Positions 32,949 to 41,461 of a DNA stretch of 64,000 nt are shown here, in pieces. Both the position numbers and the translations under genes were made by a program. Positions within the stretch are counted from its first letter, which is position 1. The number at the start of each line of letters is the position of its first letter. The DNA is from Gammaproteobacteria bacterium. Its GTDB lineage: Bacteria > Pseudomonadota > Gammaproteobacteria > Steroidobacterales > Rariloculaceae. The notes below the pieces were generated by a model. The model saw only the letters and a program-made list of their open reading frames with translations, was not told the origin of the DNA and searched no databases. The DNA lies in NCBI GenBank assembly GCA_022826245.1, contig JAJDVG010000040.1, positions 124,001 to 188,000 of the forward strand. Direction: 5' to 3'.

Positions 32949-33556
32949 ACGGCATCCGCGTGCGTGAGCTCGGACGGCGCGCGCTGGCCGACGTCTGGGC
33001 GGACATGCAGCAGTTCACCGATCGCCGGGACGAAGCGACCGGCGACGAGATCTGGTTCGTCGAGCACCCGCCGGTCTTCACGCTCGGGCTGAACGCCGAT
33101 CCCGCGAACGTGCTGGCGAACAGCGACATCGAGGTCATCCGGACCGATCGCGGCGGGCAGGTCACCTATCACGGTCCGGGCCAGCTCGTGTGCTACGTGC
33201 TGCTGAACATCAAGCGGCGCGGTCTCGGCGTTCGGACGCTCGTCGAAGCTCTCGAGACGGCGGTCGTGGATACCGTCGCGGCCTACGGCGTCGAAGCCCG
33301 CGGGCGCCGCGACGCACCGGGCGTTTACGTCGCGGGACGGAAACTCGCCGCCGTCGGCCTCAGAATCCGGCGCGGCTGTTCCTATCACGGCATCGCGGTG
33401 AATCTCGACATGGACCTTCAGCCGTTTCGCCTGATCCGCCCCTGCGGTCTTGAAGACGTTGAGGTCACCCGGCTCGTCGACCTCTGTGATGCCCGGGATT
33501 CGGCCCGGTTCCGCAAGGATTTCGAGCGTCGGCTGCTTGCCGGTTTCACGGCATAG
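32945..33556 (+). CDS. lipB: Octanoyl-[acyl-carrier-protein]-protein transferase LipB
   Basis: The 203-residue LipB transfers octanoate from ACP to lipoyl domains (EC 2.3.1.181). Signature blocks are EIWFVEHPPVFTLGLNADP, RGGQVTYHGPGQLVCYVLLN, VAGRKLAAVGLRIRRGCSYH (catalytic Lys) and LIRPCGLEDVEVT (catalytic Cys). GTG 32945 overlaps the ybeD stop. lipA normally follows but here an unrelated gene comes next. The E2 subunit encoded at 41461-42753 is a likely lipoylation substrate. Confidence 0.95.
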   Translation: MNGIRVRELGRRALADVWADMQQFTDRRDEATGDEIWFVEHPPVFTLGLNADPANVLANSDIEVIRTDRGGQVTYHGPGQLVCYVLLNIKRRGLGVRTLVEALETAVVDTVAAYGVEARGRRDAPGVYVAGRKLAAVGLRIRRGCSYHGIAVNLDMDLQPFRLIRPCGLEDVEVTRLVDLCDARDSARFRKDFERRLLAGFTA

Positions 33557-33629
33557 CGCAGCGGACTCCTGCCAGGCGTACACGATGGGCGATCGAACCA
33601 AACGGACCGGCTCGGCGGGAGGGATGCCG

Positions 33630-34937
33630 ATGGCGCGGCCGGGGACCGAGGCCGAGACCCTGCTCGCGTCGGCGGCGGCCGTGGAGGCGCTCGCTTCGAG
33701 ACCCATCAGGCCCGTCGCCACGAACTTCGTCGAACGGCCCTGGGGCGGGACGTTGATCCGTGGCTTCAAGCGGCTCTGGCCGCTGCCGGATCAACTCGAG
33801 CAGACCGGGTTCGGGCTCGGCGAGTCGTTCGAGATCGCGGCCTGCGATGACGATGCGGAAGCGCGCGATCATCCGAGCCGCGTGCGGTTTGACGACGGCT
33901 CCACGCTTTCGCTTGCGGAACTTCTGGCCGCGCATGGCGAGACGTTGCTCGGAGCCGGATTCGTCGCGCGGCACGGCGCCCGCTTTCCCCTGCTGCCGAA
34001 AGTGCTCGACGTCAAGGAACTGCTCTCCGTGCAGGCGCACCCGCCCGGGCACACGGAAGTCTACGTGATCATCGCCGCCGAGCCCGGGGCGACGATCCGG
34101 GTCGGGTTCAATGCCGATGTCGATGCGCGCGAGATGAAGGCCCGGCTGACGCAGGGGCTCGATGACCAGCGCCGCCTGCTCGATCTGCTCGAACCCGGCA
34201 GCAGCCCGGCCGCGCTGCAGGCCGCGCTCGCGCCGTGGTTCGCCGCGCCTTCGACGGGCGCGGGCGAGCTTGAATCTCAACTCGTCCCGGGGCTCGTGCC
34301 CGGCGCCCGCTGGTCCACCGCCGCGAGCCTCCTTGAGGATCTCAAGGAACTCTACGCTGCCGTGCTCGGCGCGCTCAACGAGATTCCGGTCGTTCCCGGC
34401 CAGGTGATCCACAATGCGACGCCGCGCCGGCTGCTCGAGGCCACGGGCCGCACGGCCACGGCGGAAGTTCATGCGCTCGGCAACCCGCAACGGCGTGAGA
34501 TCCTGGCGCTGGAGATCCGCCGGCCGGGGCCGACGCTTCGGGCCTGGGACAACGTCCGATTCCCGGTGCGCGAAGTCGACGTCGATGCGGCGCTCGATGC
34601 CATGAACCTCTCGAGGACGGAAGCCGCGGAATTTATCGCGGACCCGGCGCCCGTGCCGGGGCGCCCCGGTACGTTCGTCTCGGTTGACTCGCAGTACTTC
34701 CGCGTCGAGCATCTGCGCCCGACTCCGGAGCTGACCGTCGACGTGCCGGCCGGACCGCCGCACTGCCTGCACGCGCTCGGCGGACAGGCCGTCGTCCGCG
34801 GGTCCCGCGGCGAATCGCTCGGCACGCTCGCGCGCGGCGAATCGGCCCTCGTGCCCGTCGGCGTCGGCGCCTACAGCATCGCGACGGACGCCGACGGGGC
34901 CGAGATCGTCAAGGCCAGCCCGGCCGCGATGGAATGA
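33630..34937 (+). CDS. Mannose-6-phosphate isomerase class I-like protein
   Basis: The product (about 435 residues) resembles type I phosphomannose isomerases, zinc enzymes that interconvert mannose 6-phosphate and fructose 6-phosphate. The N-terminus NFVERPWGGTLIRGFKRLW, GESFEIAACDDDAEARDHPS, the zinc-site LPKVLDVKELLSVQAHPPGH and the C-terminal cupin part (VPGQVIHNATPRRLLEATGR) support this. ATG 33630 is preferred because GGGAGGG lies 6 nt before it; ATG 33585 and 33624 are in frame. It follows lipB by about 70 bp and is followed by an aminotransferase after 22 bp. Whether mannose 6-phosphate is the true substrate is not clear from sequence. Confidence 0.77.
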   Translation: MARPGTEAETLLASAAAVEALASRPIRPVATNFVERPWGGTLIRGFKRLWPLPDQLEQTGFGLGESFEIAACDDDAEARDHPSRVRFDDGSTLSLAELLAAHGETLLGAGFVARHGARFPLLPKVLDVKELLSVQAHPPGHTEVYVIIAAEPGATIRVGFNADVDAREMKARLTQGLDDQRRLLDLLEPGSSPAALQAALAPWFAAPSTGAGELESQLVPGLVPGARWSTAASLLEDLKELYAAVLGALNEIPVVPGQVIHNATPRRLLEATGRTATAEVHALGNPQRREILALEIRRPGPTLRAWDNVRFPVREVDVDAALDAMNLSRTEAAEFIADPAPVPGRPGTFVSVDSQYFRVEHLRPTPELTVDVPAGPPHCLHALGGQAVVRGSRGESLGTLARGESALVPVGVGAYSIATDADGAEIVKASPAAME

Positions 34938-34959
34938 CCCACTCAAGAAGAAGGTAGCA

Positions 34960-35892
34960 ATGAACGATCGCATCGAATTCAGGAGCATGACGAACGTCAA
35001 CGGCGAGATCCGGCCGACCGCCGAGGCCCGCGTGCCGGTCATGGATCGAGGCTTTCTCTATGGCGATTCGATCTACGAAGTGTTCCGCACCTACCGCGGC
35101 ATCCCGCTCTTTCACGACGAGCACTGGGCGCGGTTCGAGAATTCGGCCGCGCTGAGCCACCTGCGGATCGGCCTCGCGAAGGACGAAATGACCGAGCAGA
35201 TTCGCAGGACCGTGCAGGCGAGCGGCGCCCCGGCCGCGCAACAGGACGTCTATGTGCGCTACATCGTCACGCGCGGCGAAGGCCCGATCGATCTGCATCC
35301 GGCGGAGGATCTCGAGACGACTTTCGTCGTCATCGTGAACGAATTGCCTTACCTGAAGCCTGAATTCTTCACGCACGGGCTCAAGGTCGCGGTGGCGCGA
35401 ACGCTCAGGAACCCGGGTGCGTCGCTCAATCCGAACATCAAGGGCGGCAACTATCTGAACAACGTGCTCGGGATCATCGAGGCACGCCGGCACGGCGCCG
35501 ACGACAGCCTCATGCTCAACGAGGCGGGGCTCGTCACGGAGGCATCCAACAGCAACGTGTTTTTCGTGATCGACGGCGAGCTCGTCACGCCATCGCAGGT
35601 TGCGGCGAACCTGCGCGGGCTGACGAAGGCCGCCGTTCACGAGGTCTGCCGGGCACACGGTCTGCCGAGCCACGAGCGCGAGATTCCGATCGACGCGGTG
35701 CTCGGGGCCACCGAATTCTTCTTCACGAGTTCGATACGCGAAGTCACGCCGGTTGCCGAACTCAGGATCGGCGAGGGCGTCGAACGGTCGTTCCCTGCCG
35801 GCGGCGGGCCCGTCACGCGCCGGGTCGCCAGGCTCTACGCCGACTACGTCGAGGACTACCTCGCGACTCACGAGGATCTGTCCCTCTTCTGA
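34960..35892 (+). CDS. Class IV PLP-dependent aminotransferase
   Basis: The 310-residue protein is a fold-type IV aminotransferase related to branched-chain and D-amino-acid aminotransferases and 4-amino-4-deoxychorismate lyase. It has VPVMDRGFLYGDSIYEVFRT, the PLP lysine in NPNIKGGNYLNNVLGIIEAR, NEAGLVTEASNSNVFFVIDG and the ATEFFFTSSIREVTPV block. In related genomes a D-amino-acid transaminase (dat) sits in the dacA-dat-ybeD-lipB cluster, which favours that role. AAGAAGG precedes the ATG. Substrate specificity cannot be fixed from sequence alone. Confidence 0.85.
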   Translation: MNDRIEFRSMTNVNGEIRPTAEARVPVMDRGFLYGDSIYEVFRTYRGIPLFHDEHWARFENSAALSHLRIGLAKDEMTEQIRRTVQASGAPAAQQDVYVRYIVTRGEGPIDLHPAEDLETTFVVIVNELPYLKPEFFTHGLKVAVARTLRNPGASLNPNIKGGNYLNNVLGIIEARRHGADDSLMLNEAGLVTEASNSNVFFVIDGELVTPSQVAANLRGLTKAAVHEVCRAHGLPSHEREIPIDAVLGATEFFFTSSIREVTPVAELRIGEGVERSFPAGGGPVTRRVARLYADYVEDYLATHEDLSLF

Positions 35893-35898
35893 GTGCGT

Positions 35899-35904
35899 TA
35901 CAAT
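35899..35904 (+). promoter_or_regulatory. Possible -10 element for tRNA-Arg
   Basis: TACAAT lies about 46 bp upstream of the tRNA 5' end and is followed by a GC-rich discriminator (GCGGCG). The expected -35 position (ATCTGT) is a poor match, so this is tentative. Confidence 0.3.
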
Positions 35905-35950
35905 GCGGCGTCCCGTCCTCGGCGGCGGGGCAGAGTCCACACGACAACGA

Positions 35951-36027
35951 GCGCCCGTAGTTCAGCTGGATAGAACGCCGGCCTACGAAGCCGGAAGTCG
36001 GGAGTTCGAATCTCTCCGGGCGCGCCA
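35951..36027 (+). tRNA. tRNA-Arg (anticodon ACG)
   Basis: GCGCCCG pairs with CGGGCGC in the acceptor stem. The D arm contains AGCTGGATAGA, the anticodon stem CCGGC/GCCGG encloses CTACGAA (anticodon ACG, which would be read as ICG after deamination), and GAGTTCGAATCTC forms the T arm. CCA is encoded at 36025-36027. Confidence 0.97.
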
Positions 36028-36092
36028 TCCACCCAGTTGTCGGTCACACTCTTCGGATGTTTGTCCGGTACGCGTGCGGCGGGCGGGCGCGT

Positions 36093-37133
36093 CTACTCCG
36101 GCACGAGAAGGAAGCGCTGGACGCGGCGTCCGAAGTTGGTTTCGGCGACGTAGAGGTTGCCGGCGGAGTCGGTGGCGATCGTGTGTCCGTGCGTGAAGTT
36201 GCCGATGTAGTGGCCGGGCCGGCCGAACGTCGACAGCGTCTCGCCGCTCTCGCGGTCGATGACGTGCACGCGTTCCTGACCGCCGTTCATGACGTAGAGA
36301 TATTGCTGCGCGTCATCCGGCGAGAATGCGACCCACCATGCCGTGCCGCGCGCGTTCGGGCGCTCGGTCGGTATGTGGATGTCGCGGACGTGCTCGCCCA
36401 TGCGGTCGAACACCTGCACGCGGTCGCCCTGCCGGTCGCAGACATGGACCAGGCCGTCCCGGCTCATCTCGATGCAGTGCACGACCTCGGTGAACGTCCC
36501 GGGCGTGCGCGCCTCGCGTTCGCCGGCGTTGGCCAGGTGGCCCCACTGACGCAGGTACTGGCCGTCGGCGTCGAAGACGACGATTCGCTTGTTGCCGTAA
36601 CCGTCCGCGATGAAGACTTCGCCGGTCTCGGGATCCACGACCGCGCCGGACGGCCGGTGCAGGCGCTCGCGGCTTTCGTTCGTCAGGGCGCCGTCGATCG
36701 TGCCGTCGTCGGTGTCGAACAGGCCGCGCGTGCCGATCTGAAGCAGCATTTCCCCGTCGTGGCTGTACTTCTGAACGACCGCGTCCTGGTTGCCCGCGAT
36801 CCAGACGTTGTCGTCGGCGTCGAAGCTGCAGCCGTGCACGCCGGCCGGCACGACGTCGGAGTCGCCCCAGGAGTCGACGACGTTGCCCTCGAGGTCGAAC
36901 ATGACGAAGGTCGGCGCAGGTACGTTCGTCTCGGCTTCTTCCTCGGTGATGTTGCGCCGGTCCACAATCACGATGTGGTCATGAGAGTCGACGCAGACGC
37001 CGCCGATCTGCCCGTTGATCCAGCGCTCCGGCAGCGGTCTCGGCCAGCTCGGATCGACCTCGAAACTCGGCTCGGCCCGCGCGGTCAGGCACGCGGCCGC
37101 CGCAAACATCACGAAAATCGTGGCTTGTCGCAT
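36093..37133 (-). CDS. Exported NHL-repeat / 6-bladed beta-propeller protein
   Basis: This 346-residue protein has a signal peptide (MRQATIFVMFAAAACLTARA) and NHL-type propeller repeats, e.g. PSGAVVDPETGEVFIADGYG, NKRIVVFDADGQYLRQWG and YIGNFTHGHTIATDSAGNLY. It resembles proteins annotated as peptidyl-alpha-hydroxyglycine alpha-amidating lyase-like, which share this fold, but there is no evidence of that activity here. It is 2 nt from the upstream propeller gene on the same strand and so shares its operon. Confidence 0.8.
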   Translation of the reverse strand: MRQATIFVMFAAAACLTARAEPSFEVDPSWPRPLPERWINGQIGGVCVDSHDHIVIVDRRNITEEEAETNVPAPTFVMFDLEGNVVDSWGDSDVVPAGVHGCSFDADDNVWIAGNQDAVVQKYSHDGEMLLQIGTRGLFDTDDGTIDGALTNESRERLHRPSGAVVDPETGEVFIADGYGNKRIVVFDADGQYLRQWGHLANAGEREARTPGTFTEVVHCIEMSRDGLVHVCDRQGDRVQVFDRMGEHVRDIHIPTERPNARGTAWWVAFSPDDAQQYLYVMNGGQERVHVIDRESGETLSTFGRPGHYIGNFTHGHTIATDSAGNLYVAETNFGRRVQRFLLVPE

Positions 37134-37135
37134 CG

Positions 37136-38239
37136 TTATTCTCCTTGTTCCCGGTTATCGCCGGCCATGACGTCGAGGCGAATCGGCGACCATGCGATTC
37201 CGTCGGGACCCTCGCGGTCCGAGGCGACCAGATCCCGTGTACCGGAGCCGTCGAGCGCGAATGCCTGGATCGTGCCGCGGCCGGGATCGGCCACGTAGGC
37301 GGTATCGCCCTGGATCAGGACGCCGAAGTTGCCGTTGCCGGGCAAGCCGTCGCGAATCGGCATCTCGGCCGTGATCGTGCGCGCCTCGACGTCCCAGATG
37401 CGCAGCATCTGCGGGACGGGCGGTACGCCGTTTCTGCCGTTGGGCATGGCCGCAAGGCCGCTCGGGGCGATGTCGATGCGGCCCGCGTGCGGGCGCGCTT
37501 CGAGCGTCGCCGTGATTTCGAGCGTTTCGGCGTCGACGATCGAGATCGATTCGTCGTCGCGGTTCGCCACCCAGATTTCGCTGCCGTCCGGGGTCAGGTC
37601 GATGCCTTCGGCTCCGGGTCCCGTCACGATGACGTCGGGCGGACGGTCCTCGTCCAGGTAGATCACCGACAGCGTGCCTTCGGCCCCGCGGCTCGTCACG
37701 TAGGCGCGCGCGCCGTCGGGGCTCAGCCTGACCATGTGGCCTTCCCGGCCGCCGGTCGGGTAGGTCCGAACGACGCTGCCGGACTCCAGATCGAGCAGCG
37801 CGAGCTGGTCGGAATCCTGCATCGTCGCGACGGCCCGTCTGCCGTCGGGCAGAAACAGGGCCGTGTGCGGACGCGAGTCGGGGCCAAGGTCGATCCGCGC
37901 GACGACGCTCGCGCTCGCGATATCGATGAGGACGACGTGCCGGCCCGGGTTGTCGTTGCCGCCGTACTCACCGGTCAGCAACTGGCGCCCGTCCGGCGAC
38001 ACGTCGACCTCGTGCGGGATGACGGGACCGATCGGCACGCGAGCGATCTCGGCCCCGGCCTCGAGATCGTAGAAGGAGATGCTGCCGCCGTCGCGGTTGG
38101 CCACGATCAATGTGCCGTCCTGCGCCGCCGCGCTTGCCCACACGAGCATGCAGACCACGGACAGGCCGATGTTGGACGTGGCGCGAAGCGGAACCTGCAG
38201 ACGCGCCGCCCACAGGCCGCTGACCGCTGCGGTCTTCAT
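37136..38239 (-). CDS. Exported YVTN-type beta-propeller protein
   Basis: The 367-residue product has a signal sequence (SNIGLSVVCMLVWASAAA) followed by YVTN-like repeats: GTLIVANRDGGSISFYDLEA, VVRTYPTGGREGHMVRLSPD, IDLTPDGSEIWVANRDDESI and SIVDAETLEITATLEARP. Such propellers bind partners or ligands in the periplasm. ATG 38237-38239 starts the signal; the upstream open frame is not family-like. The next gene downstream begins 2 nt later, so the pair is co-transcribed. Function unknown. Confidence 0.8.
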   Translation of the reverse strand: MKTAAVSGLWAARLQVPLRATSNIGLSVVCMLVWASAAAQDGTLIVANRDGGSISFYDLEAGAEIARVPIGPVIPHEVDVSPDGRQLLTGEYGGNDNPGRHVVLIDIASASVVARIDLGPDSRPHTALFLPDGRRAVATMQDSDQLALLDLESGSVVRTYPTGGREGHMVRLSPDGARAYVTSRGAEGTLSVIYLDEDRPPDVIVTGPGAEGIDLTPDGSEIWVANRDDESISIVDAETLEITATLEARPHAGRIDIAPSGLAAMPNGRNGVPPVPQMLRIWDVEARTITAEMPIRDGLPGNGNFGVLIQGDTAYVADPGRGTIQAFALDGSGTRDLVASDREGPDGIAWSPIRLDVMAGDNREQGE

Positions 38240-38526
38240 GCGATGCTCCCGGTTCGATGGCCTGCCGAAGATTGTACTTGCTGGCGACGGGGTTGCGGGG
38301 TCATCTCGTTGCGCCAACGCCAGGCGAAAATCCGCATCAGTGCTCGCAAGGAAAATACTTCGGAAAATCATGGTTTTCTGCGTGCAAACTGCGTTAGGGA
38401 ACGAAACCGGATACGTCTTGACGACCCTGGAAGAACCCTGCGACGACGTTGGAACTGCGTCCATGGTGCGGGCGGGCGTGGGCTATAATTACCGGCCCAA
38501 ATTCGATCAGAGCATGGGTACAGCCG

Positions 38527-39915
38527 ATGAGCACCGCACAGCGCGCCATAGTCGCCGACACGGAAATCCGGGATCTCGTCGCGCGGGCCCGCGCGGCACA
38601 GGCCGTGTTCGAGCAGATGAGCCAGGAAGAGGTCGATGCCATCGTCAAAGGCATCGCGAAGTACGTGTTCGACAACGCCGCACCGCTCGCGAGGATGGCC
38701 GTCGACGAATCCGGAATCGGGCTCTACGAGGACAAGATCCTCAAGAACAAGGGCAAGTCGCGAACCATCTGGAACAACCTCAAGGACAAGAAGTCGCGCG
38801 GCGTGATCGGCGAAGATCCGGATTCGAACCTCGTGCTCGTGGCGAAGCCCATGGGCGTCGTCGGCGCCGTGACGCCGGTCACGAACCCGATCGTGACGCC
38901 GATGTGCAACGGCATGTTCGCGCTCAAGGCCGGCAACGCGGTCATCTTCGCGCCGCACCCGAAAGCGCAGCAGTGCTGCGAGCTGCTGACGGACGAGTTC
39001 ATGAAGGTCGTGCGGGCGAACGGCGGCCCCGAGGACCTCGTCCAGGTCGTCCGCAACGGTTCGATCGAGAAGACCAAGGAACTCATGCAGGCCGTCGATG
39101 TGGTCGTCGCGACGGGCGGTCCGGCCATGGTCAAGTCGGCCTATTCGTCCGGCAAGCCGTCGTACGGCGTCGGCGCCGGCAACGTGCCGGTCATCATCGA
39201 CCGGGGCGTGGACGCGAAGGCCGCGGTCGACAAGATCGTCACCGGAGCGTCGTTCGACAACGGCATCATCTGTTCGCACGAGCAGTTCGTGTTCGCGCCC
39301 GAGGAGGAGTACGCGCAGACGCTCAGGCTGTTCGACGAGACAGGCAAGGTCTGGATCACCGAGGACGAGGCGCAGATCGACGCGCTGCGCGAGCTCGTGT
39401 TTCCGGACGGGCAGCTGAACAAGGATGTCGTCGGCCGGTCGCCGCACGAGATCGGCGCGATGGTGGGCATCGACGTTCCGGAGTCGGCGCGGCTGATCCT
39501 GTTGCCGGCTAAGGGGGCCGGCACGGACGACGTGCTCGCGAAGGAAAAGCTCTGCCCCGTGATCGCGATCCTGCCTTACCGGACGTTCGACGAAGCCGTC
39601 GCCAAGGCCAGGGCCAACCTGCTCGTCGAAGGCGCGGGTCATTCGGCGGCGCTGCATTCGGAGAACGACGACAATATCCGCGCCGCGGGGGTCCACTTGC
39701 CGGTCAGCCGGCTCGTGGTCAACCAGCCGAGTTCGCTGACGGCCGGCGGCTCGCTGACCAACGGCTTCGCACCGACGACGACGCTCGGCTGCGGTTCGTG
39801 GGGCGGCAACTCGATCTCGGAGAACCTCGACTACAAGCACCTCATGAACGTCTCGCGCATCGGCAAGCCCATCGCCGACAAGCCGGTGCCGACGGACGAG
39901 GAAATCTTCGCCTGA
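38527..39915 (+). CDS. CoA-acylating aldehyde dehydrogenase
   Basis: The 462-residue protein belongs to the acylating (CoA-dependent) aldehyde dehydrogenases, which convert an aldehyde, CoA and NAD(P)+ to acyl-CoA. The catalytic Cys249 is in GASFDNGIICSHEQFVF; GPAMVKSAYSSGKPSYGVGA and the C-terminal LGCGSWGGNSISENLDYKHL are family blocks. It resembles acetaldehyde and sulfoacetaldehyde dehydrogenases (acylating); the substrate is not settled. It lacks the alcohol-dehydrogenase half of AdhE. ATG 38527 is the family start. The stop codon directly abuts a family A array. Confidence 0.85.
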   Translation: MSTAQRAIVADTEIRDLVARARAAQAVFEQMSQEEVDAIVKGIAKYVFDNAAPLARMAVDESGIGLYEDKILKNKGKSRTIWNNLKDKKSRGVIGEDPDSNLVLVAKPMGVVGAVTPVTNPIVTPMCNGMFALKAGNAVIFAPHPKAQQCCELLTDEFMKVVRANGGPEDLVQVVRNGSIEKTKELMQAVDVVVATGGPAMVKSAYSSGKPSYGVGAGNVPVIIDRGVDAKAAVDKIVTGASFDNGIICSHEQFVFAPEEEYAQTLRLFDETGKVWITEDEAQIDALRELVFPDGQLNKDVVGRSPHEIGAMVGIDVPESARLILLPAKGAGTDDVLAKEKLCPVIAILPYRTFDEAVAKARANLLVEGAGHSAALHSENDDNIRAAGVHLPVSRLVVNQPSSLTAGGSLTNGFAPTTTLGCGSWGGNSISENLDYKHLMNVSRIGKPIADKPVPTDEEIFA

Positions 39916-40122
39916 GTTGTCGCGGTGTTGCGGGGAGGCGCACTACGGGCCGCTTGAAACACGCGGTGAGTCTATCTTTGTGCGCTCTGTGTGAGCGTTA
40001 TCGCGGTGTTGCGGGGAGGCGTACGACGGGCCGCTTGAAACACGCCGGGAATACATCCATGTAGGCTCCGCGCGCGCATCCCTGCGCGCGAGGGTTTCAA
40101 GCAGCCCGTCGTACGCCTCCCC
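39916..40122 (+). repeat. Family A array: one 81-bp left-half unit plus capped hairpin
   Basis: Immediately after the aldehyde dehydrogenase stop, GTTGCGGGGAGGCG occurs at 39927 and 40008, exactly 81 bp apart. The second copy belongs to a complete hairpin element ending at 40122. Its left arm (TACGACGGGCCGCTTGAAAC) pairs with the terminal right arm with a single mismatch, while the first unit (CACTACGGGCC) does not match as well. The interior is again GCTCCGCGCGCGCATCCCTG. Confidence 0.88.
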
Positions 40123-40226
40123 TTGGTTCAGCGACAGGCCGGGGGGCGAGGGTCCGCCGGCGCTTATTGGCACCAGTTGAGCGTGCTATTGTCGGTGCCG
40201 TTAACAGCCCTTCTGGATCCTGGAGC

Positions 40227-40490
40227 ATGACGACAAGGTTTTCCGAGGATGTTGTTCCGGTCACTGACCTCAAGCTCAACCCGGGCCGCGTAATCAAGCA
40301 TGCGACGCGGGTCGGCCGTCCGGTGCTGCTGACCAGCCGCGGTCGAGGAGTGGCGGTCGTTCAGTCCGTTCAGGACTACGAATCGGGCGAGGACGAGCGC
40401 GCGTTCATGCGAGCGGTGGTCGAAGGGCTGGCCGATCTTGAAGCCGGCCACGAGGTATCCCTGTCGGAAGCGAAAGCCGTCTCGGCCTGA
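40227..40490 (+). CDS. Phd/YefM-type antitoxin without a visible toxin
   Basis: The 87-residue protein has the Phd/YefM antitoxin pattern: MTTRFSEDVVPVTDLKLNPG with a short helix, then RPVLLTSRGRGVAVVQSVQD and an acidic C-terminus. Antitoxins of this type repress their own promoter and neutralise a RelE/ParE or Doc toxin. A TCCTGGAG ribosome-binding site precedes ATG 40227. The downstream 47 bp hold no gene and the next gene is on the other strand, so no toxin partner is present here. Confidence 0.8.
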   Translation: MTTRFSEDVVPVTDLKLNPGRVIKHATRVGRPVLLTSRGRGVAVVQSVQDYESGEDERAFMRAVVEGLADLEAGHEVSLSEAKAVSA

Positions 40491-40537
40491 GCTGAACCCG
40501 TGCGCGGGGTCGCCATTCGCGTCGCCGCGCATGCCGT

Positions 40538-41461
40538 CTAAAGCCCGTCGTCGACTTCCACATTCTCCGGCTTCAGATCGAGTCCCGACGCTTCGGCCTG
40601 CATGTCGAGAATGATGGCGAAGTCGCACTCGGTGTGGCCGCGCTCGACGGCGTCGTTGAGGATTTCGCGGGTCACGGCGGTTACGGGGAGCGGCACGCCG
40701 AGCTTGCCGGCGGCTTCAAGGCCCAGATCGAGGTCCTTGCGCAGCAGGACGGGCGTGAACGTCGGCGTCATGTCGAGGTTGACGTAGGCCGGCGTCTTGT
40801 AGCGCGTGAACGTCGAGCCGACGACGCTGTCGTTGAGAAACTCGAGAAAGTCGTGGCGGGAGACTCCGCCTTTCTCGGCGAGCACGGTGATCTCCGCGAG
40901 GCATTGGGCGACGACGCCGAGCATGAGGTTGTGACAGATCTTGACCATCCTCGCATGCTCGCCCTCGCCGACCCAGGTCACGCCCGAGCCGACCGCCTCG
41001 AGATAGGGTTTCGCCGTGTCGAACGCTTCGCGCGGTCCCGAGGCGACAATCGTGAGTCTGCCGACCGATACGACCTTGGCATTGCCGCTGACCGGCGCCG
41101 ACAGCATCGCCGTGCCGCGCGCCGCGGCGGCTTCGCGCACCTGCGCCGAGGCTTCTTCGGAGACGGTGGAGCAATCGACGAGCAGTTGCGGACTCGAGTC
41201 GCCACGGAGAACGCCGTTCGGCCCCTGTGTTACTGCAATCAGGTCGTCCGACGCCGATACGGTGCTGAAAACAATGTCGCGGTCGGCGAGGTCGCGCGGC
41301 GTATCGACCACTTTCGCGCCGAAGGCGGCCAGCGGCTCGACCTTGCTGCGCGTGCGGTTGTAGACGGAAACGTCGCAGCCGGCCTCGATGAGCCGCTTCG
41401 CCATCGAGAAACCCAGGCGGCCGCCGGCCCCGATCCAGCCGATCGTATGCGTGAGCGGCAT
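40538..41461 (-). CDS. NAD(P)-dependent beta-hydroxyacid dehydrogenase (HIBADH family)
   Basis: This 307-residue protein is a 3-hydroxyisobutyrate/6-phosphogluconate-type dehydrogenase. The N-terminal Rossmann motif is IGWIGAGGRLGFSMAKRLIE, with one residue more than the usual GxGxMGxxMA. SAPVSGNAKVVSVGRLTIVA and the presumed catalytic Lys in MVKICHNLMLGVVAQ follow. It is the last gene of the long minus-strand run, and its ATG overlaps the E2 stop (TGATG), so it is translationally coupled to the 2-oxoacid dehydrogenase genes. The substrate is unknown. Confidence 0.85.
   Translation of the reverse strand: MPLTHTIGWIGAGGRLGFSMAKRLIEAGCDVSVYNRTRSKVEPLAAFGAKVVDTPRDLADRDIVFSTVSASDDLIAVTQGPNGVLRGDSSPQLLVDCSTVSEEASAQVREAAAARGTAMLSAPVSGNAKVVSVGRLTIVASGPREAFDTAKPYLEAVGSGVTWVGEGEHARMVKICHNLMLGVVAQCLAEITVLAEKGGVSRHDFLEFLNDSVVGSTFTRYKTPAYVNLDMTPTFTPVLLRKDLDLGLEAAGKLGVPLPVTAVTREILNDAVERGHTECDFAIILDMQAEASGLDLKPENVEVDDGL

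Noticed and set aside
36093..37133. Functional peptidyl-alpha-hydroxyglycine alpha-amidating lyase
   Set aside because: Only the NHL propeller fold is shared; no specific catalytic residues could be confirmed by eye.
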